Origin: Sporosarcina sp. FSL W7-1349
GTDB taxonomy: Bacteria; Bacillota; Bacilli; Bacillales_A; Planococcaceae
NCBI RefSeq assembly: GCF_038003045.1
Contig: NZ_JBBOOK010000003.1
Coordinates: forward strand, 186,001-250,000
Direction of reading: 5' to 3'
DNA length: 64,000 nt
Below the pieces are notes generated by a model that was not told the DNA's origin, searched no databases, and saw nothing but the letters and a program-made list of their open reading frames with translations. This document shows, in pieces, positions 34,013 through 47,379 of this stretch. A program made the position numbers and the translations under genes. Each line of letters opens with the position of its first letter. Position 1 is the stretch's first letter.

Positions 34013-35800
34013 ATGACTAAAATGCACACAAATGATTTGATCAAAGGCGGGGCCTTTTTAATTGAGGATATGGAAGCGGAGCGCGTCTTTACTCCGGAAG
34101 ATTTCACAGATGAACAAAAAATGATCGCAAAGACAACGGAAGACTATGTGAAAAACGAAGTGCTCCCCGTGGTGGAGAAATTAGAAAACCATGAATTTGA
34201 GCATTCCGTCCGGCTGCTCCGTTCGGCTGGGGACCTTGGATTGCTCGGAGCGGACGTACCGGAAGAATATGATGGTCTTGGGCTCGATAAGATTTCTTCC
34301 GCGCTAATTGCGGAAAAGATATCCGTTGCGGGCGGCTTCTCCATCACACACGGAGCGCACGTCGGAATCGGGACATTGCCGATCGTCCTGTTCGGTAATG
34401 AAGAACAGAAGAAAAAATACTTGCCGAACTCGGTGACGGGGGAGAAAATCTCCGCCTATGCCTTGACGGAACCAGGCTCCGGTTCAGACGCATTAGGTGC
34501 TAAGACAACAGCAAAATTGAATGAAGCGGGAACGCATTATATTTTAAATGGGGAAAAGCAGTGGATTACGAATGCCGGGTTTGCGGACGTGTTCGTCGTC
34601 TACGCAAAAATCGATGGGGATAAGTTCTCTGCGTTTATCGTGGAAAGAGAATTCCCGGGCGTTTCCGTCGGGGCGGAAGAAAAGAAAATGGGAATCAAAT
34701 CATCCTCCACACGGACGCTCATTTTGGAAGACGCCGAAGTACCGGTGGAAAACCTGCTCGGCGAAATCGGCCGGGGGCATGTCATTGCCTTCAACATTCT
34801 GAACATCGGTCGTTATAAATTAGGAGTCGGCACGGTCGGCGGTTCGAAACGTGCATTGGAGCTTGCCATCACTTATGCTAACCAGCGGAAGCAATTCAAC
34901 ACGCCGATCTCCTCTTTCAATCTGACGAAAGAGAAACTGGCGACAATGGCATCGAAGCTTTACGCAACAGAAAGTTTGATTTACCGTACAGTTGGATATT
35001 TCGAGGAGCGCAATAGCCAAATGACGCCGGAACAGCAGAAAGACGGCAAAGCCGTGGCCGCTTCCATCGCGGAATATGCTATCGAATGTTCCATCAATAA
35101 AGTAGTCGGATCTGAAGTGCTCGATTATATCGTCGACGAAGCAGTCCAGCTGCATGGCGGCTACGGTTTCATGCAGGAGTATGAAGTGGAACGCATTTAT
35201 CGCGACTCCCGTATCAACCGGATTTTCGAAGGGACAAATGAAATAAACCGGATGATCGTCCCGGGTACGTTTTTGAAGAAGGCGATGAAAGGTGAGTTGC
35301 CTTTATTGCAAAAAGCACAAGGCTTGCAAGAAGAACTTCTCATGACGATGCCAGATGAGATTGGCGAAGAGGCATTGGCTCAAGAGAAAGTGCTTGTAAA
35401 AAATGCCAAGAAAATTGGCCTGTTGGCAGCGGGGATGGCGGCACAACGTTTTGGAACGAAACTCGATACGGAGCAGGAACTGCTTGTGAACATTGCAGAT
35501 ATTGCTAACAACCTATTCGCCATGGAATCCGCGTTGCTCCGCGCAGAAAAAGCGGTTGCGAAGAACGGGGAAGAGAAGGAGAAGCAAAAAATTCTCTATA
35601 CGCAAATCTTCTGCCAGGAAGCATTTGAAGCGATCGAGAAAGACGCGAAAGAAACATTATTGGCATCCGTGGAAGGGGATAATCAGCGCATGATGCTATC
35701 CGCCCTGCGGAAATTGACCCGCTCGAATCCTTACAACATCATTGCGAAAAAACGGGAAGCGGCGGAAAAGCTGATCGAAGCGGAAAAATATATCGTGTAA
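34013..35800 (+). CDS. fadE: Acyl-CoA dehydrogenase
   Basis: 595 residues from ATG 34013, behind AAGGAGG; the same length as B. subtilis FadE. It has an FAD-dependent acyl-CoA dehydrogenase core (YALTEPGSGSDALG, GEKQWITNAGFAD, LHGGYGFMQEYEVERIYRDSR) and a C-terminal extension of about 180 residues. It performs the first oxidation of beta-oxidation. Third gene of the fad operon, closed by a strong terminator. Confidence 0.93.
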   Translation: MTKMHTNDLIKGGAFLIEDMEAERVFTPEDFTDEQKMIAKTTEDYVKNEVLPVVEKLENHEFEHSVRLLRSAGDLGLLGADVPEEYDGLGLDKISSALIAEKISVAGGFSITHGAHVGIGTLPIVLFGNEEQKKKYLPNSVTGEKISAYALTEPGSGSDALGAKTTAKLNEAGTHYILNGEKQWITNAGFADVFVVYAKIDGDKFSAFIVEREFPGVSVGAEEKKMGIKSSSTRTLILEDAEVPVENLLGEIGRGHVIAFNILNIGRYKLGVGTVGGSKRALELAITYANQRKQFNTPISSFNLTKEKLATMASKLYATESLIYRTVGYFEERNSQMTPEQQKDGKAVAASIAEYAIECSINKVVGSEVLDYIVDEAVQLHGGYGFMQEYEVERIYRDSRINRIFEGTNEINRMIVPGTFLKKAMKGELPLLQKAQGLQEELLMTMPDEIGEEALAQEKVLVKNAKKIGLLAAGMAAQRFGTKLDTEQELLVNIADIANNLFAMESALLRAEKAVAKNGEEKEKQKILYTQIFCQEAFEAIEKDAKETLLASVEGDNQRMMLSALRKLTRSNPYNIIAKKREAAEKLIEAEKYIV

Positions 35801-35814
35801 GTCGACCTCACTTC

Positions 35815-35858
35815 AGTGCTCGGGACCTATCCGTTTTTAGGTTCCGGGCGCTTTTTGG
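35815..35858 (+). terminator. Intrinsic terminator of the fad operon
   Basis: GTGCTCGGGACCTA pairs with TAGGTTCCGGGCGC (with G-T pairs), followed by five T, directly after the fadE stop. Confidence 0.8.
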
Positions 35859-35887
35859 TATACTGGAGAAAACGGAGGTGCAAATTC

Positions 35888-36247
35888 ATGGGGCTTACAT
35901 ATTATGGTTATCCGAAATGTGGGACATGCCGAAAGGCGAAAAAGTGGCTGGAAGAGAAGGAATTTCAGTTCAATGAGGTGAACATTGCTGAAAACCCGCC
36001 AACGGAAGAAGAATTGCGGAACATTATCGGGCTGTCCGGATTGGAATTAAAAAAATTCTTCAACACGAGCGGGATGAAATATCGGGAGTTGAACTTGAAA
36101 GAGAAGTTGCCGACGATGAGCGATGACGAGAAGATCAGCTTGCTGGCATCCGATGGCATGTTGATCAAGCGACCGATCATCGCGAGTGCTGAAAAAGCTA
36201 CGGTGGGGTTCAAGGAAGAGCAGTTTCAGGACGTCTGGGGAAGCTAA
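35888..36247 (+). CDS. yusI: Spx/MgsR-family (ArsC-like) protein
   Basis: 119 residues with the thioredoxin-like ArsC fold and a redox motif CGTCRKA at about residues 11-14, plus the RPIIAS segment. The ATG at 35888 has GGAGGTG 7 nt upstream. B. subtilis has yusI in the same place next to gcvH. It is annotated as arsenate reductase-like, but an Spx-like regulatory or thiol-transfer role is equally possible. Confidence 0.82.
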   Translation: MGLTYYGYPKCGTCRKAKKWLEEKEFQFNEVNIAENPPTEEELRNIIGLSGLELKKFFNTSGMKYRELNLKEKLPTMSDDEKISLLASDGMLIKRPIIASAEKATVGFKEEQFQDVWGS

Positions 36248-36319
36248 TTTCATTTCTTGTCTTTATACAAGGAGTATGTCAAAATTAAATGGAATGAATC
36301 TATTGTGGAGGGGTTAGAA

Positions 36320-36703
36320 ATGAGCACACCGAAGGATTTGCGTTATTCTGAAGAACATGAGTGGGTAAAAGATGAAGGCGGTAAATACCGTATCGGAATT
36401 ACACACTTCGCGCAATCTGAACTAGGCGATATCGTCTTCGTCGAGCTTCCATCCGTGGGAGACGAAGTGAAAGCGGACGAGCCGTTCGGCAGTGTGGAAT
36501 CCGTAAAGACGGTTTCCGAACTTTACGCGCCGATCAGCGGGAAAGTTGTGGAAGTGAACGAAGAATTGGAAGATAGCCCGGAATTGGTGAATGAATCGCC
36601 ATATGAAGGCGCATGGATGATCGTCGTGGAAGCTTCTGACCCGTCCCAGTTGGATGCGCTGATGACTGCAGAAGCGTACGAAGAAATGACTGTTGGTGAA
36701 TAA
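36320..36703 (+). CDS. gcvH: Glycine cleavage system H protein
   Basis: 127 residues; the lipoylated lysine is in [15 protein letters not shown] near residue 63. It carries the aminomethyl group between glycine cleavage subunits and in Bacillus also passes lipoyl groups to other dehydrogenases. ATG 36320 has GTGGAGGGG upstream; the longer reading from 36257 is not supported. LipA, which makes its lipoyl group, is at 57.7 kb. Confidence 0.95.
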   Translation: MSTPKDLRYSEEHEWVKDEGGKYRIGITHFAQSELGDIVFVELPSVGDEVKADEPFGSVESVKTVSELYAPISGKVVEVNEELEDSPELVNESPYEGAWMIVVEASDPSQLDALMTAEAYEEMTVGE

Positions 36704-36712
36704 TTAGTAGAT

Positions 36713-36740
36713 GACGCCGCCCTCGTGTCGGCGTCTTTGA
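36713..36740 (+). terminator. Terminator after gcvH
   Basis: GACGCCG and CGGCGTC form a 7-bp stem with a short T tract. Confidence 0.55.
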
Positions 36741-36876
36741 CTTTATTTTCAGTTAAAGCGGTAAAAGAGCGGATCTTTTACTTCCATAAGTGATAAGCTG
36801 GTGCCAATACGCCGAAACTAACTTGATTGAAAGCATCCGTTGAAATAGTACGAATCCGGCAGGGGGAATGTGTGCT

Positions 36877-37218
36877 ATGGAAGAGATGAAAATCATCATC
36901 GTCGAGGGCGGGTCGGATCGAAAGCGCCTTTTGAAAGTCTTGGCAGAGCCTGTCCAGATCATTTGTACAAACGGCACGGTCAGCACGTATCGACTGGAAG
37001 AATTAGTGGAACCTTACGAAGAATACGAGGTCTTTGTATTTTTGGATGCGGACGAATCGGGCGAGAAAATCCGAGCGTTATTCAAACGCGAGTATCCTGA
37101 ATTCATCCATTTATATACCGACAAAATATATAAGGAAGTCGAGAAAACCCCTTATAAGATATTAGCCACGATTTTACTTGGTGCAGATTTTAAAATCCAC
37201 CCGGAATTTTTATTTTGA
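36877..37218 (+). CDS. yusF: TOPRIM-domain protein
   Basis: 113 residues with the TOPRIM motifs IIVEGGSDRKR and FLDADESGEKIR. ATG 36877 has GGGGGA 9 nt upstream; an ATG at 36868 is too close to it. B. subtilis yusF lies in the same order. A role in nucleic acid metabolism is expected from the domain; the specific activity is unknown. Confidence 0.8.
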   Translation: MEEMKIIIVEGGSDRKRLLKVLAEPVQIICTNGTVSTYRLEELVEPYEEYEVFVFLDADESGEKIRALFKREYPEFIHLYTDKIYKEVEKTPYKILATILLGADFKIHPEFLF

Positions 37219-37233
37219 AGGAATGAGGAACAA

Positions 37234-37533
37234 TTGGAAAGTTGGACTCGAGAACAATGGGAAATGCATATGGAGAAGTCACGAATGGCTGTCTATTATT
37301 TATATACGCCGATGTGTGGCACCTGTGCCGTTGCCAGCAAGATGATGGAAGTGGTCACAGCCATGAAACCGGATTTACCAATAGGCAAAGCAGATTTGAA
37401 TTACGAACAGTCTCTGGCACTGGCCTATGAAATCGAAAGTGTTCCCTGTCTTTTGATTCAGAAGGATGGCCGGCTTGAACATAAGATCTATGCTTTCCAT
37501 TCGGTTCCATATCTTCTTGAGAAAATCAGTTGA
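37234..37533 (+). CDS. yusE: Thioredoxin-like protein (CGTC)
   Basis: 99 residues, thioredoxin fold with active site MCGTCAVAS near residue 28 and cis-proline in ESVPCLLIQ. The start is TTG 37234 with a GAGGAA site, 15 bp after yusF, so it is probably cotranscribed with it. Confidence 0.82.
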   Translation: MESWTREQWEMHMEKSRMAVYYLYTPMCGTCAVASKMMEVVTAMKPDLPIGKADLNYEQSLALAYEIESVPCLLIQKDGRLEHKIYAFHSVPYLLEKIS

Positions 37534-37558
37534 CAGTTGGAGCGTTCATATGTTAAAT
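37530..37558 (+). promoter_or_regulatory. Sigma-A promoter of the methionine transporter operon
   Basis: TTGACA, 17-bp spacer, TTAAAT. It overlaps the yusE stop codon and begins transcription just before the S-box. Confidence 0.7.
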
Positions 37559-37582
37559 TTTGATTTATCATTTGAATAGTTT

Positions 37583-37757
37583 ACTCTTATTATGAGTGGT
37601 GGAGGGATAGTGCCCTATGAAGCCCGGCAACCGTCACGCAAGTGAAATGGTGCCAAATCACGCAAAGCGAACGCGCTTTGAAAGATGAGAGATCGGATGG
37701 ACATTCATTCCTAATGAAAACGTCAAGCCTTTCTGCCGTCTGCGGGAAGGTTTTTTT
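37583..37757 (+). promoter_or_regulatory. SAM-I (S-box) riboswitch with terminator
   Basis: Conserved S-box elements are visible in order: CTTATTATGAGTGGTGGAGG, GCCCTATGAAGCCCGGCAAC, AATGGTGCCAAATC and GATGAGAGA (to 37692). The expression-platform terminator is CCTTTC/GGGAAGG followed by seven T (37728-37757). S-adenosylmethionine binding would end transcription before metN. Confidence 0.95.
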
Positions 37758-37798
37758 CTTTATTCAGCGGATGTCATAGATTTTGTAGAGGTGAAAAG

Positions 37799-38824
37799 AT
37801 GATTCGGTTATCAGATGTCAATAAAGAGTTTGGCACCGGTTCAACTCGTATTCGAGCGGTGGATTCCGTGTCGCTTGAAATTGCGGATGGAGAAATTTTC
37901 GGTATCATCGGCTATAGTGGAGCCGGGAAAAGTACCATGATCCGTCTGCTGAACGGCCTCGAGATGCCGACCAGTGGGAATGTCTTCATAGGCGGTCGGG
38001 AAATGTCGGCAATTCAAGGCAAAGAGTTGAGAGAGGCACGGCAAAAGGTAAGTATGATTTTCCAACATTTCAACTTGCTCTGGTCTCGGACGGTTAAAGA
38101 GAATATAGCGTTCCCGCTTGAAATCGCAGGGGTCCGAAAAGGGGATCGCGAACGGAAAGTGAAGGAACTGATTGATCTGGTAGGGTTGACAGGTCGGGAA
38201 AATGCCTATCCCTCCGAATTATCAGGTGGTCAAAAACAGCGTGTCGGTATAGCCCGTGCACTTGCCAATGATCCTGAGGTGCTCCTATGTGATGAAGCGA
38301 CATCTGCTCTCGATCCGGAAACGACAGATTCCATTTTGGATCTGTTAACGAGCATTAATGAGCGGTTAGGGCTGACGATTGTCCTGATTACTCATGAAAT
38401 GCACGTCATTCGGAAAATTTGCCATCGGGTGGCTGTCATGGAATCAGGGAAGATTGTTGAGATGGGGAACGTCCTGGATGTTTTCCAGTCGCCGCAGGCT
38501 GAAATCACCAAACGTTTCGTTTCCCAACTAACGGAGCCGGCCGATGCAAAGCAAGCTTTACGTCATATGAAGAAAGAGATTCCAGCTGGTGAACTGATTA
38601 AACTGGTCTTCGTTGGAGAACGGACGGAACAGCCGGTCCTCGCCAGTCTCATCCGAAAGTTTCCGATTGAAGTCAATATTGTGCAAGGCAATATTTCTAC
38701 GACGCGAGGCGGAGCTTATGGGACACTGATCCTCCAGTTTGTTGGTGAGAAGAAGCCGATTGCCGAGGCGATTCACTATCTTCATGAGCAAGGTGTTCAG
38801 ACGGAGGTGATCGGCAATGATTGA
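37799..38824 (+). CDS. metN: Methionine ABC transporter ATP-binding protein
   Basis: 341 residues. Walker A GYSGAGKST (about 38), ABC signature LSGGQKQRVG (about 140), Walker B VLLCDEATSALD, and a C-terminal NIL domain from about 260 that senses methionine. It powers MetI/MetQ import. The S-box upstream supports methionine as substrate. Its RBS GAGGTG overlaps a piece of the repeat also found at 29739-29760. Confidence 0.93.
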   Translation: MIRLSDVNKEFGTGSTRIRAVDSVSLEIADGEIFGIIGYSGAGKSTMIRLLNGLEMPTSGNVFIGGREMSAIQGKELREARQKVSMIFQHFNLLWSRTVKENIAFPLEIAGVRKGDRERKVKELIDLVGLTGRENAYPSELSGGQKQRVGIARALANDPEVLLCDEATSALDPETTDSILDLLTSINERLGLTIVLITHEMHVIRKICHRVAVMESGKIVEMGNVLDVFQSPQAEITKRFVSQLTEPADAKQALRHMKKEIPAGELIKLVFVGERTEQPVLASLIRKFPIEVNIVQGNISTTRGGAYGTLILQFVGEKKPIAEAIHYLHEQGVQTEVIGND

Positions 38825-39485
38825 AGAAATGTTTCCAAATGTGAAATGGGACAAAATGTGGGAAGCGACTATGGAGACTATGTATATGTCAGCCATTTCA
38901 ACGTTTTTCACATTTGTTTTCGGGATTGCGCTCGGCGTGTTGCTGTTTTTATCAAGTCCTGGGCAGCTATGGAAAAATAGAGCAGTCAACGTCGTGACGG
39001 GCGCATTCGTTAATATATTCCGCTCGATTCCCTTCATCATCCTGATCATATTGCTAATCCCATTTACTACTTTACTCGTCGGCACGATGCGTGGGCCGAA
39101 TGCAGCGTTGCCGGCTTTGATCATCGGGGCCGCACCGTTTTATGGCAGAATGGTGTTGATCGCCTTACAGGAAATCGATAAAGGCGTCATTGAAGCTGCC
39201 AAGTCGATGGGTGCAAAAACAAGGACGATCATCTTTAAAGTGCTACTGCCGGAATCCATGCCAGCACTAGTCTCAGGTATTACGGTGACCGCTATCGCGC
39301 TTGTCGGATATACCGCCATGGCGGGAATCATCGGAGCGGGAGGGCTTGGAAACCTTGCCTATCTAGATGGTTTTCAACGTGGCCGGAATGATGTTACGTT
39401 GGTGGCGACCATATTAATATTGATCATCGTCTTCATTATCCAAATCATTGGAGACATGATCGTCAAGCAGTTGGACAAACGGTAA
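38817..39485 (+). CDS. metI: Methionine ABC transporter permease
   Basis: 222 residues, five membrane segments, the EAAxxxG-type coupling loop visible as GVIEAAKSMGAKTRTIIFKVLLPE. It overlaps metN by 8 bp. B. subtilis calls the same gene metP. Confidence 0.93.
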   Translation: MIEEMFPNVKWDKMWEATMETMYMSAISTFFTFVFGIALGVLLFLSSPGQLWKNRAVNVVTGAFVNIFRSIPFIILIILLIPFTTLLVGTMRGPNAALPALIIGAAPFYGRMVLIALQEIDKGVIEAAKSMGAKTRTIIFKVLLPESMPALVSGITVTAIALVGYTAMAGIIGAGGLGNLAYLDGFQRGRNDVTLVATILILIIVFIIQIIGDMIVKQLDKR

Positions 39486-39605
39486 TACGTTAGGGAACAA
39501 CAGGCAACCTTGTTACAGCTTGTAGACAGTCGGATTGAGTGTCGGCAGTTTGTAACGGGTCCCCTGTTCACCATAAATTCTAAACAATAAAGGAGAATGA
39601 AGTAG

Positions 39606-40496
39606 ATGAAGAAGTTAATAGCTGGGATCTTATTTGCGATACTTGTCCTATCTCTTGCCGCTTGCGGAACGAAAGATGCGGGGACGAGTGGCCAAGATAC
39701 AACGGATGCTGGAGAAACAACAGATGTTGGAGAAAAAGCTGAAGATAACACACAAGAAGAAGCGACTAAGCTTGTCGTAGGTGCTTCCAATACACCACAT
39801 GCGATTATTCTGGAAGAGGCCAAACCGTTATTAGAGGAAAAGGGCATTGAGCTGGAAATTGAAACCTATCAAGATTATGTATTGCCGAACAAAGATTTAG
39901 AGGCAAAAGCTTTGGATGCGAACTATTTTCAACATATCCCGTATATGGAAGGTCAAATGGCTGACTTTGGCTATGAATTTGTCAATGCAGGCGCCATCCA
40001 TATCGAACCGATCGGCGTTTATTCAAAAAAATATAAAAGCCTTGAAGAATTGCCAGACGGCGCAACTATCTTGATCAGTAACTCCGTCGCTGACCACGGT
40101 CGTGTGCTTGCTATGCTGGAAGAGAAAGGTCTTATCAAATTGAAGGACGACGTGGAGAAAGTAAAAGCGGAATTGGATGATATCGTGGAGAACCCAAAAA
40201 ATCTTCAATTCGATCCGAATTATGAACCGGCTCTTATGCCTCAACTGTATAAAAATGACGAAGGCGATGCACTGCTCATCAACTCAAACTATGCAATTGA
40301 CGCAGGCTTAAATCCATTGGAAGATGCAATCGCACTTGAAGAAACTGACTCCCCTTATGTCAACATCATCACTGTCCGTGAAGGTGATGAAAATAAAGAT
40401 GCGATCAAAACGTTGGTAGAGGTATTGAAATCAAAAGAGATTCAAGATTTCATCCTTGAGGAGTGGAAGGGCTCAGTCGTTCCAGTAGAATCATAA
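39606..40496 (+). CDS. metQ: Methionine-binding lipoprotein
   Basis: 296 residues with a lipoprotein signal (lipobox LAAC), an acidic low-complexity linker of about 30 residues, then a NlpA/MetQ domain (VVGASNTPHAIILEEAKPLL, DYVLPNKDLEAKALDANYFQHIPYM). It delivers methionine to MetNI. A 120-bp gap separates it from metI, with the RBS AAAGGAG; a strong terminator follows. Confidence 0.93.
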   Translation: MKKLIAGILFAILVLSLAACGTKDAGTSGQDTTDAGETTDVGEKAEDNTQEEATKLVVGASNTPHAIILEEAKPLLEEKGIELEIETYQDYVLPNKDLEAKALDANYFQHIPYMEGQMADFGYEFVNAGAIHIEPIGVYSKKYKSLEELPDGATILISNSVADHGRVLAMLEEKGLIKLKDDVEKVKAELDDIVENPKNLQFDPNYEPALMPQLYKNDEGDALLINSNYAIDAGLNPLEDAIALEETDSPYVNIITVREGDENKDAIKTLVEVLKSKEIQDFILEEWKGSVVPVES

Positions 40497-40504
40497 TCAT
40501 CTTG

Positions 40505-40545
40505 GCTGTCTCGACCCGGTAACCCGGTGTCGAGACAGTTTTTTG
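40505..40545 (+). terminator. Terminator of metNIQ
   Basis: CTGTCTCGAC and GTCGAGACAG form a perfect stem, followed by six T. Confidence 0.85.
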
Positions 40546-40706
40546 TATTGGCTAATCCTCCTCCACTAGACATTCCATTCGCTGTTTGTTAAAAGTGAAG
40601 ATTGAAAAATACAAATGTTTTTTACACTATTCCCAAGCCCATAAAGTTGTGTTAAGGTAATTTTGCTCATGAAATAATACAACTGTACATTTGAGGAGGA
40701 CATATA

Positions 40707-41927
40707 GTGAAGTGGAAAATTGGTCTGATCGGGAGGATTCTGATTGCCATCGGGTTGGCCGTAGGATTGGGACTCCTCCTTCCGACAATACATGAAGGGC
40801 TCGCAACGAACTTTACACGCCTGTTTGCAACATTCAATATGATTTTCGGCGGTTTTCTTAATTTCGTCGTGCCCTTGATCATCATCGGTTTCATCGCGCC
40901 GGGGATTGCGAAGCTCGGAAAAGGATCCGGGAAGCTGCTTGGTCTTGCCACTGTGTTTGCTTATCTATCCACCATTTTCGCGGGAATCCTTGCTTTTTTC
41001 ACGGCAACGTTCATCTTGCCGAACGTTATCCATAGTACAGGTGCTTCTGTCGTTGAAGAGGCAGGGAAGGCTGCTGCGACTGCGTTCTTTGAGTTGGAAA
41101 TGGAGCCAATCATGGGAGTCATGTCCGCTCTTATTTTAGCCTTCTTATTTGGAATCGGAATGGCCTCAATCAAAAGTGTTTCCTTGCTAGCGGTGTTTGA
41201 AGAACTGAATGTCTTGATTGAAAAAGTGATTTCGTACGTCATCATCCCCTTGCTGCCTGTGCATATTTTCGGCATCTTTTTGAATATGACGTATAGCGGA
41301 GAAGTCGCGAAGGTGTTATCCGTTTTTGCGTTCGTTTTTGCCATGATCATCGTACTTCATTTGGTTATGCTGACGATCCAATACACGGTTGCGGGTTCAC
41401 TTTCCAAGCGCAATCCGTTCTTTTTAATGAAAACAATGGTGCCGGCCTATTTGACGGCAATCGGTACCCAATCATCCGCTGCCACCATTCCTGTCACATT
41501 GCGGCAAGCCCGTAAAACAGGCGCGTCGGAACGTGTCACTGACTTCACGATCCCTTTATTCGCAACGATCCATTTATCGGGAAGCACAATTACCTTGGTC
41601 TCCTGTTCGATCGGTGTCATGCTGATGAATAATATGCCCGTGACATTCAATGCGTACTTGCCATTCATTCTCATGCTTGGCGTCACGATGATTGCAGCTC
41701 CGGGCGTTCCGGGAGGAGCCGTCGTGGCTGCCACTGGACTGCTTGCATCGATGCTCCATTTCGACCCGACGATGATCGCTCTCATGATTGCACTCTATAT
41801 GGCGCAAGATAGTTTTGGGACCGCGACCAACGTGACTGGGGACGGGGCTTTGGCGATTATTGTCGATAAATTCAGCCCAGCAGTCGAGGCATCCGTCGAA
41901 GAACCGAAAACGATGGAAGCCCAATAA
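40707..41927 (+). CDS. Dicarboxylate/amino acid:cation symporter (DAACS family)
   Basis: 406 residues, multi-spanning. Family features include the serine-rich hairpin GTQSSAATIPVTLRQARKTG and the DSFGTATNVTGDGALAIIVDK segment near the C-terminus. It imports C4-dicarboxylates or acidic/neutral amino acids with Na+ or H+. The start is GTG 40707, 9 nt after TGAGGAGGA. Single gene with its own terminator; substrate not resolved. Confidence 0.85.
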   Translation: MKWKIGLIGRILIAIGLAVGLGLLLPTIHEGLATNFTRLFATFNMIFGGFLNFVVPLIIIGFIAPGIAKLGKGSGKLLGLATVFAYLSTIFAGILAFFTATFILPNVIHSTGASVVEEAGKAAATAFFELEMEPIMGVMSALILAFLFGIGMASIKSVSLLAVFEELNVLIEKVISYVIIPLLPVHIFGIFLNMTYSGEVAKVLSVFAFVFAMIIVLHLVMLTIQYTVAGSLSKRNPFFLMKTMVPAYLTAIGTQSSAATIPVTLRQARKTGASERVTDFTIPLFATIHLSGSTITLVSCSIGVMLMNNMPVTFNAYLPFILMLGVTMIAAPGVPGGAVVAATGLLASMLHFDPTMIALMIALYMAQDSFGTATNVTGDGALAIIVDKFSPAVEASVEEPKTMEAQ

Positions 41928-41940
41928 GAAAGCTTCACCA

Positions 41941-41970
41941 TGCCGACGCTGGATCCGTCGGCATTTTTTT
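41941..41970 (+). terminator. Terminator of the symporter gene
   Basis: TGCCGACG and CGTCGGCA form a stem, followed by seven T. Confidence 0.8.
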
Positions 41971-42086
41971 ACTGATTTTGATTCTCAATAAGGCTAGTAT
42001 AAATGAAAATAAAATAATAGGATCATCTCCCCATTACGTATGGCTTGAATTAAAGATGCCGTCAAAATAATGGAATTCTCAATGAT

Positions 42087-42115
42087 TTGCATGAGAAGGG
42101 TTTATACGGTAAGAT
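42087..42115 (+). promoter_or_regulatory. Sigma-A promoter of the suf operon
   Basis: TTGCAT, a 17-bp spacer and TAAGAT, 61 bp upstream of sufC. Confidence 0.5.
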
Positions 42116-42175
42116 TAGAATGATACTAATTTGGAATGAGTATTCGTTCAACTTGATCATATTGGAGGTATTGGA

Positions 42176-42955
42176 ATGGCAACTTTAGAAATCAAAGATC
42201 TTCATGTCGAAATTGAAGGCAAGGAAATCTTGAAAGGCGTCAACTTGACGATCAATACAAATGAGATCCATGCAATAATGGGTCCGAACGGTACAGGGAA
42301 ATCCACTTTAGCCCAAGCAATTATGGGACACCCGAAATACGAAGTGACTTCCGGAAGTGTGACACTTGACGGCGAAGACGTATTGGAGATGGAAGTGGAC
42401 GAGCGTGCAAATGCGGGTCTTTTCCTTGCAATGCAATACCCAAGTGAAATCACGGGAGTAACGAATGCTGATTTCCTTCGTTCTGCTATCAACGCAAAAC
42501 GCGAAGAAGGCGATGAGATTTCTCTTATGAAATTCATCCGCGAATTGGATAGCAAAATGGAACTGCTTGAAATGGATGAAGATATGGCAACGCGTTACCT
42601 GAACGAAGGTTTCTCGGGCGGAGAGAAGAAACGGAACGAAATTCTTCAATTGATGATGTTGAAACCGAAATTCGCCATTCTTGATGAAATTGACTCGGGT
42701 TTGGATATCGATGCTTTGAAAATCGTTTCCAAAGGCATCAATGAAATGCGCGGCGAAGGGTTCGGCTGCTTGATGATCACTCACTATCAACGTCTCCTGA
42801 ACTATATTACTCCGGATCATGTTCACGTCATGATGCAAGGGAAAGTCGTGAAATCCGGCGGTGCCGAATTGGCGCAGAAACTGGAAGCGCAAGGATACGA
42901 TTGGATCAAAGAAGAACTTGGCATCGAAGACGAGACAGTCGGGCAAGAAGCATAA
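42176..42955 (+). CDS. sufC: Fe-S cluster assembly ATPase
   Basis: 259 residues. Walker [10 protein letters not shown] (about 36), signature [10 protein letters not shown] (about 145), Walker [14 protein letters not shown]. It is the ATPase of the SufBCD scaffold. First gene of sufCDSUB, in the standard Bacillota order; RBS TTGGAGG. Confidence 0.95.
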   Translation: MATLEIKDLHVEIEGKEILKGVNLTINTNEIHAIMGPNGTGKSTLAQAIMGHPKYEVTSGSVTLDGEDVLEMEVDERANAGLFLAMQYPSEITGVTNADFLRSAINAKREEGDEISLMKFIRELDSKMELLEMDEDMATRYLNEGFSGGEKKRNEILQLMMLKPKFAILDEIDSGLDIDALKIVSKGINEMRGEGFGCLMITHYQRLLNYITPDHVHVMMQGKVVKSGGAELAQKLEAQGYDWIKEELGIEDETVGQEA

Positions 42956-42973
42956 AGGAGGAGACGAGATAAA

Positions 42974-45940
<2,967 letters not shown>

Positions 45941-45960
45941 GGGAATGGAGGAAAAAGATA

Positions 45961-47358
45961 ATGGCTAAAAAAATGCCGGAAATCGGCGATTACAAATATG
46001 GGTTTGCGGACAAAGACGTATCTGTTTTCCGTTCGGAACGTGGATTGACGCGTGAAATTGTTGAAGAGATCTCTAAGATGAAAGAGGAACCACAGTGGAT
46101 GTTGGACTACCGCTTGAAGTCCCTCGAAATCTTCTACAGCAAGCCGATGCCACAATGGGGCGGCGACTTGAACTCTTTGAACTTCGATGAGATCACATAC
46201 TATGTTAAACCTTCCGAAGCGACAGAGCGTTCATGGGATGAAGTTCCGGAAGAGATCAAGCGTACGTTTGACAAGCTTGGTATCCCGGAAGCGGAACAGA
46301 AATACCTTGCAGGGGTTTCTGCCCAATATGAATCCGAAGTTGTCTATCATAATATGAAAGAAGATCTCGAAGATTTGGGGATCGTCTTCAAAGACACGGA
46401 CTCTGCTCTTCGCGAAAACGAAGAATTGTTCAAAAAATACTGGGGCACAGTCATCCCGAACACGGATAATAAATTCGCGGCATTGAACTCGGCGGTCTGG
46501 TCGGGCGGTTCTTTCATCTATGTACCACCTGGCGTGAAGGTCGATACTCCGCTACAAGCCTATTTCCGAATCAACTCGGAAAACATGGGGCAGTTCGAGC
46601 GTACGCTAATCGTTGTCGACGAAGGCGCAAGCGTTCACTATGTAGAAGGATGTACAGCACCTGTCTATACTACGAACTCACTTCATAGTGCGGTCGTTGA
46701 AATCATCATCAAAAAGGATGCGTACTGCCGTTACACGACAATCCAAAACTGGGCGAACAACGTCTATAACCTCGTTACGAAACGGGCGGTCTGTGAAGCG
46801 AACGCAACGATGGAATGGATCGACGGCAACATCGGTTCCAAACTGACGATGAAATATCCGGCTTGTATCTTGAAAGGCGAAGGCGCACGCGGTTTGACAT
46901 TGTCCATCGCATTGGCAGGAAAAGGCCAACACCAAGACGCGGGAGCGAAAATGATGCACTTGGCACCGAATACGTCATCCACGATCGTATCGAAGTCCAT
47001 TTCCCAACATGGCGGGAAAGTGACATACCGCGGAATCGTCCACTTCGGACGCCGTGCAGAAGGCGCTCGCGCGAACATCGAGTGTGACACACTCATCATG
47101 GATAAATTGTCGACATCCGACACGATTCCATACAATGAAATCCTGAACGACAACATTTCACTCGAGCACGAAGCGAAAGTTTCCAAAGTCTCCGAAGAGC
47201 AGCTCTTCTACTTGATGAGCCGCGGAATTCCAGAGTTGGAAGCGACTGAAATGATCGTCATGGGCTTCATCGAACCATTCACGAAAGAACTGCCGATGGA
47301 GTATGCGGTAGAGATGAATCGTTTGATAAAATTCGAGATGGAAGGCAGTATCGGTTAA
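45961..47358 (+). CDS. sufB: Fe-S cluster scaffold protein
   Basis: 465 residues from ATG 45961, with GGAGGAAA upstream; an earlier in-frame start at 45880 lies inside sufU and is rejected. SufB-specific motifs include [20 protein letters not shown] and [14 protein letters not shown]. Scaffold of the SufBCD complex and last gene of the operon. Confidence 0.95.
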   Translation: MAKKMPEIGDYKYGFADKDVSVFRSERGLTREIVEEISKMKEEPQWMLDYRLKSLEIFYSKPMPQWGGDLNSLNFDEITYYVKPSEATERSWDEVPEEIKRTFDKLGIPEAEQKYLAGVSAQYESEVVYHNMKEDLEDLGIVFKDTDSALRENEELFKKYWGTVIPNTDNKFAALNSAVWSGGSFIYVPPGVKVDTPLQAYFRINSENMGQFERTLIVVDEGASVHYVEGCTAPVYTTNSLHSAVVEIIIKKDAYCRYTTIQNWANNVYNLVTKRAVCEANATMEWIDGNIGSKLTMKYPACILKGEGARGLTLSIALAGKGQHQDAGAKMMHLAPNTSSTIVSKSISQHGGKVTYRGIVHFGRRAEGARANIECDTLIMDKLSTSDTIPYNEILNDNISLEHEAKVSKVSEEQLFYLMSRGIPELEATEMIVMGFIEPFTKELPMEYAVEMNRLIKFEMEGSIG

Positions 47359-47379
47359 ACTGTTTATCCGCCATATAGA

